NCBI RefSeq assembly: GCF_004944975.1
Contig: NZ_SPQG01000013.1
Coordinates: 1 to 32,329, forward strand
Length of the DNA stretch: 32,329 nucleotides
Reading direction: 5' to 3'
DNA from: Halorhabdus amylolytica
GTDB taxonomy: Archaea; Halobacteriota; Halobacteria; Halobacteriales; Haloarculaceae
A program made the translations under genes and the position numbers. Shown here piece by piece: positions 24,332-31,695 of this stretch. The notes under the pieces were generated by a model, which made no database searches, was not told the DNA's origin, and saw nothing but the letters and a program-made list of their open reading frames with translations. Position 1 is the stretch's first letter. Every line of letters starts with the position of its first letter.

Positions 24332-25210
24332 ATGCAGTGGCAACCGGACTGGGGCTTGCGCGGGCGAATGATCGTAACGATGTTCCTGCTGTTCGTCCTC
24401 TACATCGTCTTCGTCGGCATCCTCGCGAGCGCCGGGGTCGGTCTCGTGGGTATCGTCGTCGTGATGGGGCTGTTCTCGTTCGGCCAGTTGTTCTTCAGCG
24501 ACAAACTCGCCCTCCGAAGCATGGGCGCGAGGCGGGTCGACGAGAACGAGTATCCGGAACTCCATCGCAGCGTCTCGCGGCTGTCCCAGCAGGCTGACCT
24601 GCCGAAACCTGACGTCGCAGTCGCCGACTCGTCGGTCCCCAACGCCTTCGCGACTGGACGCTCGAAGAAGAACGCAACCGTCTGTGTGACGACGGGGATC
24701 ATGCAGACGCTCGATGAGGACGAACTGGAAGGCGTCCTCGCCCACGAACTGGCCCACATCAAGAACCGGGACGTCGTCGTGATGACGATCGCGTCGTTCC
24801 TCTCGACGATCGCGTTCATGATCGTCCGCTGGGGCTGGCTGTTCGCGGGCGGACGCAACCGCCGCGGCGGTGGGGGGATCGTCGTCGCCATCCTCGTCTC
24901 GCTGGTGGTCTGGATCGTCTCGTATATCCTGATCCGGGCACTCAGCCGCTACCGTGAGTACGCGGCCGATCGCGGCGGCGCGATCATTTCCGGCCAGCCC
25001 TCGGCGCTGGCCTCCGCGCTGGCGAAGATCGACAACCGGATGGACCGGATCCCACAGGAGGATCTGCGTAGCCAGTCGGAGATGAACGCCTTCTTCATCA
25101 TCCCTATTTCGAAGGGGATGATCGGCCAACTGTTCCGGACCCACCCCACGACGGAGAACCGTATCGAGCGACTACAGGAACTCGAGCGCGAGATGGAGAC
25201 GTCGTTTTGA
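24332..25210 (+). CDS. htpX: HtpX-like M48 membrane zinc metalloprotease (first copy)
   Basis: Membrane protease that degrades damaged membrane proteins. 292 residues. Hydrophobic helices lie at about 13-33, 36-52, 150-170 and 183-204. The zinc site is H138-E139-L-A-H142 with the third ligand E209 in SRYREYAADRG, and the catalytic Glu is intact. The C-terminal THPTTENRIERLQELE is typical of HtpX. The length matches E. coli HtpX (293). A second copy lies at 28008-28898. The promoter may be the GAGATTTTC patch about 30 bases upstream. It is followed by an AT-rich gap and the PH/YccF pair. Confidence 0.95.
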   Translation: MQWQPDWGLRGRMIVTMFLLFVLYIVFVGILASAGVGLVGIVVVMGLFSFGQLFFSDKLALRSMGARRVDENEYPELHRSVSRLSQQADLPKPDVAVADSSVPNAFATGRSKKNATVCVTTGIMQTLDEDELEGVLAHELAHIKNRDVVVMTIASFLSTIAFMIVRWGWLFAGGRNRRGGGGIVVAILVSLVVWIVSYILIRALSRYREYAADRGGAIISGQPSALASALAKIDNRMDRIPQEDLRSQSEMNAFFIIPISKGMIGQLFRTHPTTENRIERLQELEREMETSF

Positions 25211-25217
25211 CGGTTCA

Positions 25218-25349
25218 TCAAAGGGCCGTGTTTGGATTTCCGAGCACCATCGTCTTGTGCATCTCCGGAATCAGTGTTTTGGGTAGATGGGCTTCAATGT
25301 CATTGTTACTGCCGGCTGTAACAAACTGATACGGACAGTTGTCATTCTT
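25218..25349 (-). pseudogene. Possible remnant reading frame in the htpX-PH gap
   Basis: The minus strand is open for 43 codons and ends in two stops. It includes NCPYQFVTAGSNNDIEAHLP and later LIPEMHKTMVLGNPN, which reads like protein rather than random translation. There is no start codon and a stop lies immediately upstream, so it would be only the tail of a lost gene. It overlaps the left 17-nt direct repeat. I cannot name a family. Confidence 0.2.
25326..25342. repeat. Left copy of a 17-nt direct repeat
   Basis: CTGATACGGACAGTTGT. It matches 26291-26307 at 16 of 17 positions in the same orientation. The two copies enclose the PH-domain and YccF genes. Confidence 0.7.
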
Positions 25350-25413
25350 TTACACCGTGCCGTACCAGATAGTATCGCTTCTTTTATATTATTTTATTTC
25401 AAAATCCGCGGTG

Positions 25414-25896
25414 ATGTCTGTAGAGACAAATAGAACAACAGATGTCAAACATCATGCGCAGACAGACGGTGTAAAGCTGATGGAAGGGGAGTCCGTGCTT
25501 GAGAATAGACGACCGAGCTGGACGGTTTGGTGGAAACAAATTGCGCTCGCCGTCGTCGTATTTTTTGGCGGCCTCGTCGGCGAAGCCCCCTTGGCTGGTA
25601 TAGTCGGTACGGGACTCATCGCTGGGTACGTCGTCGTGTCACGGATGCAATCCCGATACATCGTGACGGACGAGCGTATCAAAGGAAAAATAGGTGTACT
25701 CTCGAAGACGGAAATGGAATATCGCATCGCGGATCTCCGGAGTATTGGGGCAACACAGTCGATCTTCGAGAGACTGGTCGGTCACGGCACGATCGAATTC
25801 CAGGCCGGTGCGAACAATAGACTTGTCTGGCACGGTGTTCCGGCGTATGAAGAAGTGAAGAACACAGTTCGTGAACAACAACGGGAGTACGAGTAA
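25414..25896 (+). CDS. PH-domain membrane protein (bPH2-like)
   Basis: 160 residues from the ATG at 25414 (MSVETNRTTDVKHHAQ). A polar head is followed by GESVLENRRPSWTVWWKQ, one or two hydrophobic segments (about 45-78), and the bacterial-type PH domain: SRYIVTDERIKGKIGVLSKT, then RIADLRSIGATQSIFERLVG, GTIEFQAGANN and a closing helix (YEEVKNTVREQQREY). Such proteins sit on the membrane and probably bind other proteins. Codon use is more AT-rich than the neighbours (many AAT, ACA, ATA), which suggests a different history. A TATATT patch lies about 25-30 bases upstream. yccF begins 2 bases after its stop. Confidence 0.85.
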   Translation: MSVETNRTTDVKHHAQTDGVKLMEGESVLENRRPSWTVWWKQIALAVVVFFGGLVGEAPLAGIVGTGLIAGYVVVSRMQSRYIVTDERIKGKIGVLSKTEMEYRIADLRSIGATQSIFERLVGHGTIEFQAGANNRLVWHGVPAYEEVKNTVREQQREYE

Positions 25897-25898
25897 CA

Positions 25899-26294
25899 AT
25901 GTCCGATAGTCCGTCGTTGATCGTTCGAGGTGTATGGTTTATGTTTGTCGGCTGGTGGCTGACTGGGATTGTCCTTGGAATGGCATGGCTGCTTAATCTG
26001 ACAGTCGTCGGTTTGCCTATCGGAATCAAGCTAATAAACAAGGCACCCTATACGCTGACATTGAAATCACTCGAGTCCGAAGAATCAGTCGAGACTGTAG
26101 AAATGGGCGGATCCAGTGGTGGCAGTTCGCCGGGTCTTCTCGTCCGGGGTGTGTACTTCGTTCTGATCGGCTGGTGGGCCAGCGGCCTCCTGACGTTGGC
26201 CGCCTACCTCATTAGCCTCACTGTCATTGGGCTACCGATCGGTGTGAAACTGTTTAATTACTTACCGTACGTCGTTTCGCTCAAGAAATACTGA
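25899..26294 (+). CDS. YccF-domain membrane protein
   Basis: 131 residues. There are two repeats of the YccF domain: residues about 8-50 (RGVWFMFVGWWLTG, then NLTVVGLPIGIKLINKAPY) and about 79-125 (RGVYFVLIGWWASG, then SLTVIGLPIGVKLFNYLPY). Each contributes two hydrophobic segments, so four membrane helices are likely. The linker is polar and Gly/Ser-rich. YccF-type proteins have no firmly established function. It is translated from the same mRNA as the PH-domain gene. The right copy of the 17-nt repeat overlaps its stop codon. Confidence 0.88.
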   Translation: MSDSPSLIVRGVWFMFVGWWLTGIVLGMAWLLNLTVVGLPIGIKLINKAPYTLTLKSLESEESVETVEMGGSSGGSSPGLLVRGVYFVLIGWWASGLLTLAAYLISLTVIGLPIGVKLFNYLPYVVSLKKY

Positions 26295-26307
26295 TACGGA
26301 CGGTTGT
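26291..26307. repeat. Right copy of the 17-nt direct repeat
   Basis: CTGATACGGACGGTTGT, one base different from the left copy at 25326-25342. It begins one base before the TGA stop of the YccF gene. Confidence 0.7.
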
Positions 26308-26317
26308 AACCATTTGA

Positions 26318-26803
26318 TTACTTTTCGACGAGTTCGTCAAGTAGCGTGTCGAGTTCGTAGGCCTCCAGGGCCCGCTGGCTGTCCTGCAGCGTTGAGATAA
26401 CGAACGTCGAGTTCGTCCGCTCGACCTCCTCTAAGGCTTCGAAGTCGCTGATGAGCCGTTCGACCATGTCTGCGTCCGTCAGGTGAGCGACCACGATAAA
26501 GTCAGTCTCACCCATCGTCAGGTAGACCTGCGTGACGCCCTCGATTGCGCGGAACTTCTCGGCGACGGCATCGTAAGTCCCGCTGTACGCCGCGAGCACC
26601 TCGACGATAACCGTTACTCCCAGCCCGAGCGCGTCCAGATCGATGTCGTTCAGGTCGTTCTCGATCACACCGTCTTCCCGGAGGTTACTGAGCCGGTAGT
26701 GGATCGTCGAGACGGGAATGTCCGTCTCTTCGTGAAGCCGCTCCGGACTGTCGGTCCCGAGATCAGCAATCGCTTTGAGGATCCGCACGTCGCGTTCGTC
26801 CAT
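26318..26803 (-). CDS. Lrp/AsnC family transcriptional regulator
   Basis: 161 residues from the ATG at 26803 (MDERDVRILKAIADLG). An upstream ATG at 26914 is open but would add a non-conserved 37-residue tail spanning the promoter. The N-terminal winged helix-turn-helix (about 1-50) reads DIPVSTIHYRLSNLREDGVI. The C-terminal half is the RAM/AsnC effector domain (VTQVYLTMGETDFIVVAHL). It is divergent from the EamA transporter gene. Lrp-type regulators often control a neighbouring transporter, and a symmetrical site lies between the two genes, so it probably regulates that gene and itself. Confidence 0.92.
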   Translation of the reverse strand: MDERDVRILKAIADLGTDSPERLHEETDIPVSTIHYRLSNLREDGVIENDLNDIDLDALGLGVTVIVEVLAAYSGTYDAVAEKFRAIEGVTQVYLTMGETDFIVVAHLTDADMVERLISDFEALEEVERTNSTFVISTLQDSQRALEAYELDTLLDELVEK

Positions 26804-26921
26804 GCCAGACACGGTCGGCGGTGATCGATAAGTATGCTCCGCTCCGCTAGACCGAAGCGCTGGAGTATCTCTCGAACAACGCCGAGTAATATAGGACTTT
26901 GTCCCATTATACAATCTATAC

Positions 26922-26936
26922 TTGAACCCAATTCAA
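26922..26936. promoter_or_regulatory. Inverted repeat, candidate Lrp-type operator
   Basis: TTGAA-CCCAA-TTCAA, with 5-bp perfect arms and a 5-base spacer. It lies between the divergent Lrp and EamA genes and ends 13 bases before the likely EamA TATA box. Size and symmetry fit archaeal Lrp-family sites; binding is inferred. Confidence 0.45.
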
Positions 26937-26949
26937 AGTAGCGTTAGTT

Positions 26950-26957
26950 TCTTATAC
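26950..26957 (+). promoter_or_regulatory. TATA box of the EamA transporter gene
   Basis: TTCTTATAC lies about 22-30 bases before the ATG at 26980, suggesting a leaderless transcript. Confidence 0.5.
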
Positions 26958-26979
26958 TTACCTACAGAACGCATAGATA

Positions 26980-27939
26980 ATGCGGTCGAGATCTCTCGTC
27001 CTCTCACTGCTGGTCGGCGTCCTCTGGGGGAGTTCGTTCCTCGCGATCGACGTGGGACTGTCGTATTTCCCGCCACTGTTGTTCGCTGGCCTGCGGTACG
27101 CATTGGTTGGCATCGTCGTGATCGGCTTCGCCCCGGCTCTCGTCCGCCGGTGGTATCCACGGTCGCTCGTCGACGCCGGCTGTGTCCTCGTCGCCGGTGT
27201 GTTCATGATCGCCGGTCATCACGCGTTCCTCTATCTGGGCATGGAACACGTCCCGAGCGCGGTCGCGGCTATCGTCGTCAGTCTCTCGCCGGCACTCACA
27301 GCCGTCTTCGCGAGCGCGTTGCTCCCGGATAGCGACCTCACCGCGCTGCAGGTCGCGGGACTGCTCGTCGGACTTGCCGGCGTCGTCATCATCTCGGATG
27401 TCGGCGTGAACACGGTCGCGAGCGCGAACCTGTTCGGGATCGGGCTCGTTGTGCTCGCCACGCTGAGTTTTGCGCTGGGATCCGTCGCGACCCGGCCGCT
27501 CCGAACGGATCTCTCGGCCGTCGCACTCCAGGGCTGGGCGATGCTCCTCGGATCCGGTCTACTCTGTCTGACCAGCTACGCGACCGGCGAGTCCGTCGGC
27601 GCGATCGTCTGGACGCCGCTGTCGATCGCCTCGCTCGCCTTCCTCGTCGTCGGCCCGGGGATCGTCGCCTTCTCGCTTTACTTCAGTCTCCTCGATCGGA
27701 TCGGCCCGACCGAGAGCAACCTGATCGTCTACCTCGAACCGGTCGTCGCGACGGGCCTGAGCTGGCTCGTACTCGGCGAGATAATCGACTCGACGACGAT
27801 GGTCGGCTTTCTCGCCATCTTCATCGGGTTCCTGCTGGTGAAACACCGGTCGCTGTTACCCTCCTGGCATCGGGTTCGCGATGGCCTCAAGCCGGCCCAG
27901 CCCGGGACAGGAGCGTCCTCGTTCGAGAAGTCGGATTGA
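26980..27939 (+). CDS. EamA-domain (DMT superfamily) membrane transporter
   Basis: 319 residues with about ten hydrophobic helices arranged as two EamA repeats, residues about 8-140 and 150-288. Typical wording includes GVLWGSSFLAIDVGLSYFPP and RYALVGIVV in repeat 1, and GPTESNLIVYLEPVVATGLS, then LVLGEIIDSTTMVGFLAIFI in repeat 2. Drug/metabolite exporters of this group often export amino acids or other metabolites, but the substrate cannot be read from sequence. The polar tail (about 295-319) is cytoplasmic. It is divergent from an Lrp regulator, which suggests an amino-acid-like substrate. The start is the first ATG after a good TATA box. Confidence 0.9.
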   Translation: MRSRSLVLSLLVGVLWGSSFLAIDVGLSYFPPLLFAGLRYALVGIVVIGFAPALVRRWYPRSLVDAGCVLVAGVFMIAGHHAFLYLGMEHVPSAVAAIVVSLSPALTAVFASALLPDSDLTALQVAGLLVGLAGVVIISDVGVNTVASANLFGIGLVVLATLSFALGSVATRPLRTDLSAVALQGWAMLLGSGLLCLTSYATGESVGAIVWTPLSIASLAFLVVGPGIVAFSLYFSLLDRIGPTESNLIVYLEPVVATGLSWLVLGEIIDSTTMVGFLAIFIGFLLVKHRSLLPSWHRVRDGLKPAQPGTGASSFEKSD

Positions 27940-27987
27940 ACTGACCTCTCCCATGCGCTAGCGAGGAAAGCACAGAGTTCTTGCTCG

Positions 27988-28005
27988 TGTCACCCCAACG
28001 TGACA
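27988..28005. promoter_or_regulatory. Inverted repeat abutting the second htpX start
   Basis: TGTCAC-CCCAAC-GTGACA, with 6-bp perfect arms and a 6-base spacer, ends two bases before the ATG at 28008. It could be an operator over the transcription start or a small leader hairpin. Confidence 0.35.
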
Positions 28006-28007
28006 TC

Positions 28008-28898
28008 ATGGAATGGAAAAGTGACCGCCGGCTTGCCCGTCGGATGGTCCTCGCGCTCGTCCTCTCGATTGGGGGCTACAGCGCGCTTTTTGGCCTGATT
28101 GTGCTGCTGTCGCCATGGAAAGTCGCCGTGGCCGTCTTCGCCGTCGTCGTGGTCGTTCTCGCAATCCTGGTCCGGGAAGCGGATCGACTGACGTACTACA
28201 TGACGAAAGCGGTCGCTATCGACCGCGAGGACTACCCTGCGTTGTTCGACACCGTCGACCGCCTGGCCCGACAGGCGGATATGCCGCGACCGCCGGTTGC
28301 CGTGATCCCCAGCGACGAGCCGAACGCCCTCTCGGCCGGGACGGGCGATCGGACAGTCGTCTGTGTCACGCTCGGACTCCTGAAGACGCTCGACGACGAC
28401 GAACTCGACGCGGTGCTGGCCCACGAGTTGGCCCACTGCAAGAATGGCGATTCGACGGTACTGACAGTGGCGGGCTTCCCGACGACGGTCGCGCTGCTCA
28501 CGCTGTCGGGCAGCCTCGAACGGATGAACGGGTTCGCGCTCTTTCTGGGGTATATCGGGCTCGTGATCGTCCTCGCGATCGTCTCGCTGGCGTTGCTGGT
28601 AGTGAGTCTCCCCGGAACGCTGGTACTGGCGCGCTACCGGGAGTATGCGGCCGATCGTGGAGCAGTCGCAATCACGGGCAAACCCGTCGCGCTCGCGGAG
28701 GCGCTGGCGACCCTGCACGGTCGTGACCGGCGGCCCGAGAGCGATCTCCGGTCGATCGCGGGCCTGAACGCCTTCTGTATCGTGCCGAGCGGGACCGGGT
28801 TGTTGACGCTTCCCTGGACGCATCCACCCGTCGCGAAGCGGATCAAGCGGCTGCGAAAGGTACAGGAAACGTTCGAAGCGGGATCGAAGCGGGATTGA
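28008..28898 (+). CDS. htpX: HtpX-like M48 membrane zinc metalloprotease (second copy)
   Basis: 296 residues from the ATG at 28008 (MEWKSDRRLARRMVLAL). Hydrophobic helices are at about 14-34, 38-55, 150-168 and 178-200. The zinc motif is H139-E140-L-A-H143 (VLAHELAHCKN), with the later ligand in LARYREYAADRGA. The C-terminus THPPVAKRIKRLRKVQ matches the family. It is clearly paralogous to the protein at 24332-25210 (shared LDxDELxxVLAHELAH and YREYAADRG), but the membrane helices differ. pspAB follows after 47 bases in the same direction, an arrangement I know from other haloarchaea, so this copy is the likely envelope-stress protease. Confidence 0.94.
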   Translation: MEWKSDRRLARRMVLALVLSIGGYSALFGLIVLLSPWKVAVAVFAVVVVVLAILVREADRLTYYMTKAVAIDREDYPALFDTVDRLARQADMPRPPVAVIPSDEPNALSAGTGDRTVVCVTLGLLKTLDDDELDAVLAHELAHCKNGDSTVLTVAGFPTTVALLTLSGSLERMNGFALFLGYIGLVIVLAIVSLALLVVSLPGTLVLARYREYAADRGAVAITGKPVALAEALATLHGRDRRPESDLRSIAGLNAFCIVPSGTGLLTLPWTHPPVAKRIKRLRKVQETFEAGSKRD

Positions 28899-28945
28899 AT
28901 GTGCGATCCCGCGACGCCTAAGTACGTACCGTGGAAACGAATCCT

Positions 28946-29578
28946 ATGGGACTGCTCGACGGCATCAGGTCTGTCCTGGGGCTGAAAGCCGAGGCCGACG
29001 CGACCCGCGATGCCGATCCCGAGGACCTCTTCGGAATGAGCACCGCCTACGTGACGATGGAGGCCGACCTGGGCTACGAGCCGGCGGGCGAAGCGGCGCT
29101 GTGTTTTTCGGATGTCGACAGCACGGACTTCCAGGACGCCATCGAAGAAGTCAGGCAGATTCTGGCCGCCGGCGAGGTCGAGACGGGCACGGCCGCGGAA
29201 TTCGTCGAAGACGCCCACGGCTACACCTGGGTCGTCCTCGAAGACGACGACGTCGAGGATCTGATCACGAGCGTCCACTTCGCGGCTGACACGCTCGTCG
29301 AAAACGGCTACGGCTCGCGACTGCTCGCGGCCGTCTTCGCCTTTAGCAATCCCGACAACGCGACCGGCTGGGACGAAAGCGATCGCTACGTCTACTGGGT
29401 CTACTCCTTTCGCCGCGGGGCGTACTACCCCTTCGCACCGGAACCCGGCGAACACGAGCGCGACGCTACCGCGGAGTTCAAACTCCAGAGCGTGCTGGAC
29501 GGCGAACTCGACCTCGAAGACGACGAGGCCTACTGGTATCCCCTCTGGCCCGAGGACGAGGGCCATCCCTGGGAGTGA
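28946..29578 (+). CDS. pspAB: PspA-associated protein PspAB
   Basis: 210 residues from the ATG at 28946 (MGLLDGIRSVLGLKAEADAT). A GTG at 28931 would add five residues (METNP). The sequence is strongly family-like: DADPEDLFGMSTAYVTMEAD, then CFSDVDSTDFQDAIEEV, DLITSVHFAADTLVENGYGS, YWVYSFRRGAYYPFAPEPGE and a closing YWYPLWPEDEGHPWE. The protein is soluble and acidic without a signal. PspAB is named for its genomic link with PspA, which protects the cytoplasmic membrane; its biochemistry is unknown. It directly follows the HtpX gene, supporting a joint membrane-stress role. No pspA gene is seen in this window. Confidence 0.88.
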   Translation: MGLLDGIRSVLGLKAEADATRDADPEDLFGMSTAYVTMEADLGYEPAGEAALCFSDVDSTDFQDAIEEVRQILAAGEVETGTAAEFVEDAHGYTWVVLEDDDVEDLITSVHFAADTLVENGYGSRLLAAVFAFSNPDNATGWDESDRYVYWVYSFRRGAYYPFAPEPGEHERDATAEFKLQSVLDGELDLEDDEAYWYPLWPEDEGHPWE

Positions 29579-29596
29579 AAGATAACTCCCACCGCG

Positions 29597-30196
29597 TTAC
29601 TGTTCGGCGAGCGCTCCCCGAACCGCATCGAGAACGTCCTCCCGGACGTCGTCCGGCGAACGCATCGCGTCGATCCGAACGAACCGCTCCGGTTCCGCGT
29701 CGAGCAGTCGCTCGTAGTGCTCCCGGACGGCGCGCAACTGCTCGACGCGCTCGAACTTGTTGGTGACGCCGCTCCGCTCGGCCCCGGTCTCGGGATCGAC
29801 GTCGAGGTAGATCGTCGCGTCCGGCGGGCGCGTCCAGGGCTGGTGAATCTCCTGAACGAATGCCAGCGGATCGTCCAGGCGGTCGGCAAGCGTCGCGCCC
29901 TGGTAGGCGTACCGCGAGTCAGAGTAGCGGTCGGAGATGACGACTTCGTCACGTTCGAGGGCGGGCCGAACGGTGTTCGCCAGGTGGGCGGCGTGGTCGG
30001 CCGTATAGAGGAACAACTCCGCCAGCGAGTCGGCGTCGTCGTCACCGATTGAGCGCTGGACGGCCTCGCCGTACCAGGATTCGGTCGGCTCCCGGGTGAA
30101 CGTAAACTCGGCGTCGAACTCCGCCGACCGCTCCTGGAGGAACTCTCTGGCGGAGGTCTTCCCGCTCCCGTCGATCCCCTCGAGCGTGATGAGCAT
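29597..30196 (-). CDS. tmk: Thymidylate kinase
   Basis: Phosphorylates dTMP to dTDP with ATP, the step after thymidylate synthase. 199 residues from the ATG at 30196 ([20 protein letters not shown]). The P-loop GIDGSGKT is at 7-14. The DR(Y) motif is [20 protein letters not shown], and the lid region is [26 protein letters not shown] follows the first strand as expected. Length is normal (about 200). The open frame continues upstream of 30196, but the P-loop position fixes this start. It converges with pspAB (18-base gap). Confidence 0.94.
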   Translation of the reverse strand: MLITLEGIDGSGKTSAREFLQERSAEFDAEFTFTREPTESWYGEAVQRSIGDDDADSLAELFLYTADHAAHLANTVRPALERDEVVISDRYSDSRYAYQGATLADRLDDPLAFVQEIHQPWTRPPDATIYLDVDPETGAERSGVTNKFERVEQLRAVREHYERLLDAEPERFVRIDAMRSPDDVREDVLDAVRGALAEQ

Positions 30197-30589
30197 ACCG
30201 GCCGCACGCGGCGGAGGAACGTAAACACGACGGAGCGGACGGAACATAGTCGAACTTGCAAACGTTGCTCGATCGTCCAGGTTGCCCCGTCGTTCGCTTG
30301 TCTGTTCGGAACGTGACGACTTCGCCCGTTTCGAGAAGTTGCCGGCGAGCTGTTTCATCTGCAAATATTATCGGGCCGACCGTACTCCGGGCCGTTCCTT
30401 CACTCATGATTTGTGTGTTCGTGTGTATCTATATATCGAATTCTAGAAGGTGCTACGTACCTCACCAGTCTGTCAGAGAGGCCTGATCAGGAACGGAAGC
30501 CCCGGTATTTAGCACGTCTTCCCCTTGAAATCGAATGATACTACTTATGATAGAGGCTCTACGCTCGTGATTCGTGTCGACGATGGCAT
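30197..30589. other. Gene-poor stretch upstream of tmk
   Basis: The stretch lies between tmk and the decayed alcohol dehydrogenase. It holds the truncated minus-strand reading frame at 30278-30407, an AT-rich TATA-type patch (CTATATATCG, about 30427-30437) and a short palindrome CCTGATCAGG at 30482-30491. Other open frames here are Arg/Ser-rich and look non-coding. Confidence 0.5.
30278..30407 (-). pseudogene. Truncated N-terminus of a small haloarchaeal protein
   Basis: From the ATG at 30407 the frame reads [20 protein letters not shown] and continues with [20 protein letters not shown]. This is well-formed haloarchaeal protein and recalls a small soluble family I have seen beginning with an EVVTFRT-type motif. 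After about residue 43 the translation becomes Ser/Arg/Cys-rich and overlaps tmk in another frame. A TATATAG box lies about 20-28 bases upstream of the ATG. I infer a real gene whose 3' part was deleted; a genuine short protein is possible. Confidence 0.4.
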
Positions 30590-30599
30590 AGATCAACAC

Positions 30600-30913
30600 G
30601 CGGTTTGACACACGAGGTGTGGAGTCCTTTGGACAGAATTCACACTGGCCACAGCTTGTTCCGAACGGGGCGAACACCCGGTCACCCGGCTGGACGTGCC
30701 GGACCGCCGCCCCGACTTCCTCGACGATGCCCATGGGTTCGTGGCCGATGGGCGTTCCTTCGTCGTATTCGTCTGCGCCCCGGTACGGCCGCAGATCCGA
30801 ACCGCAAATCGATGGGTAATACGGACGATCGCGTCAGTTGGTTCCTTGATCTCCGGGCCGGCCCTCTCTTCGATCCGGATATCGCCAGGGCCGTGATACG
30901 TTGCTGCCTTCAT
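30600..30913 (-). pseudogene. Frameshifted, truncated zinc-dependent alcohol dehydrogenase
   Basis: From the ATG at 30913 the first frame gives MKAATYHGPGDIRIEERAGP and then EPTDAIVRITHR, the normal start of a medium-chain zinc dehydrogenase. Near 30806-30812 the frame shifts. The next frame reads ICGSDLRPYRGADEYDEG, then GHEPMGIVEEVGAAVR, QPGDRVFAPFGTSCGQCEFC, so the catalytic-zinc Cys and the GHE motif are recognisable. A second shift near 30621-30632 is needed to read KGLHTSCV. Homology then ends after about 110 of the usual 350 residues; the NAD-binding domain is missing. The gene is therefore inactive. Confidence 0.8.
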
Positions 30914-31020
30914 CGTTTGAATGCAGTCTCATCTCGGTGGCTAGAGCGCATAGGTTCGATCCTATGAAAAACGTCCATTGATATACTGATGGTCGGGCGC
31001 TCGGCCCGGCGGATCGCTGG

Positions 31021-31695
31021 CTACTGCGCGAGGGTCTCCAGACGGGGAGAGGGACCGAGTGTTGCAGAGATGAGTTGGCTCTCGGCCCGGTTGAGAAGGT
31101 CCGACATCGAGGGCTGGGAGATATCCAGTTCGTTTGCGAGCTCTTTAGCGGTCGTTTGGCGTGGCTGTTCGTAATAGCCACGGGACAACGCGAGTGACAG
31201 CGCCTCGTACTGTCGTTCCGTCAATCCATACGGTACCGATTCCTCGGACATCGAGGGGTTCTGCGTGATCGAGAGGAGCTCGACTGAGATGTCGTGCTCC
31301 TCACAGCTAGTCTGGAACGTCTTGAACGCGGGATAGTCTTTGAAGACTTTCTGCTCGTACCACCCCGCTGGAGTAATGCGTATCGCGTCGACGAGCCCCG
31401 CATCTGGCGTGGCTTCGAACGCGTTCGCGACTGACTCTCCCAGGACGACAGCCAGTTTGTAGACCTCTTTCCCCCTTGCGGCCCCGATATCGGTCACTTC
31501 GATTATTTCATCGAGACCCAGGAACCGCTCCTCGGAGAGGGATTCAGTGGCGTCGATCTCGACAACGAACCGTTGGACGCCCTGTTCCAGTCCGAGCACG
31601 TGTGGGCACTGTACCTCGTCGATCTGTGGCAGTTCGGCGACGTCGACGAGCGGTAGCAACGGTGAACGGAGATGGATTTCGGCAGTAATTGTCAT
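31021..31695 (-). CDS. HTH-10 (Bat-type) transcriptional regulator
   Basis: 224 residues from the ATG at 31695 (MTITAEIHLRSPLLPLVDVA). The C-terminal HTH-10 domain reads LTERQYEALSLALSRGYYEQ, then TTAKELANELDISQPSMSDLL (about 160-208). The N-terminal part is the alpha/beta region of DmsR-like haloarchaeal regulators, with no named sensor domain. It shares the YYEQPR signature with the regulator at 18907-19590 but is otherwise different. It lies upstream of, and in the same direction as, the decayed alcohol dehydrogenase, and may once have controlled it. The gene itself looks intact. Confidence 0.86.
   Translation of the reverse strand: MTITAEIHLRSPLLPLVDVAELPQIDEVQCPHVLGLEQGVQRFVVEIDATESLSEERFLGLDEIIEVTDIGAARGKEVYKLAVVLGESVANAFEATPDAGLVDAIRITPAGWYEQKVFKDYPAFKTFQTSCEEHDISVELLSITQNPSMSEESVPYGLTERQYEALSLALSRGYYEQPRQTTAKELANELDISQPSMSDLLNRAESQLISATLGPSPRLETLAQ

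Noticed and set aside
30256-30486. 76-codon plus-strand frame upstream of tmk
   Set aside because: Composition unlike haloarchaeal proteins and no promoter; the minus strand offers a better explanation.
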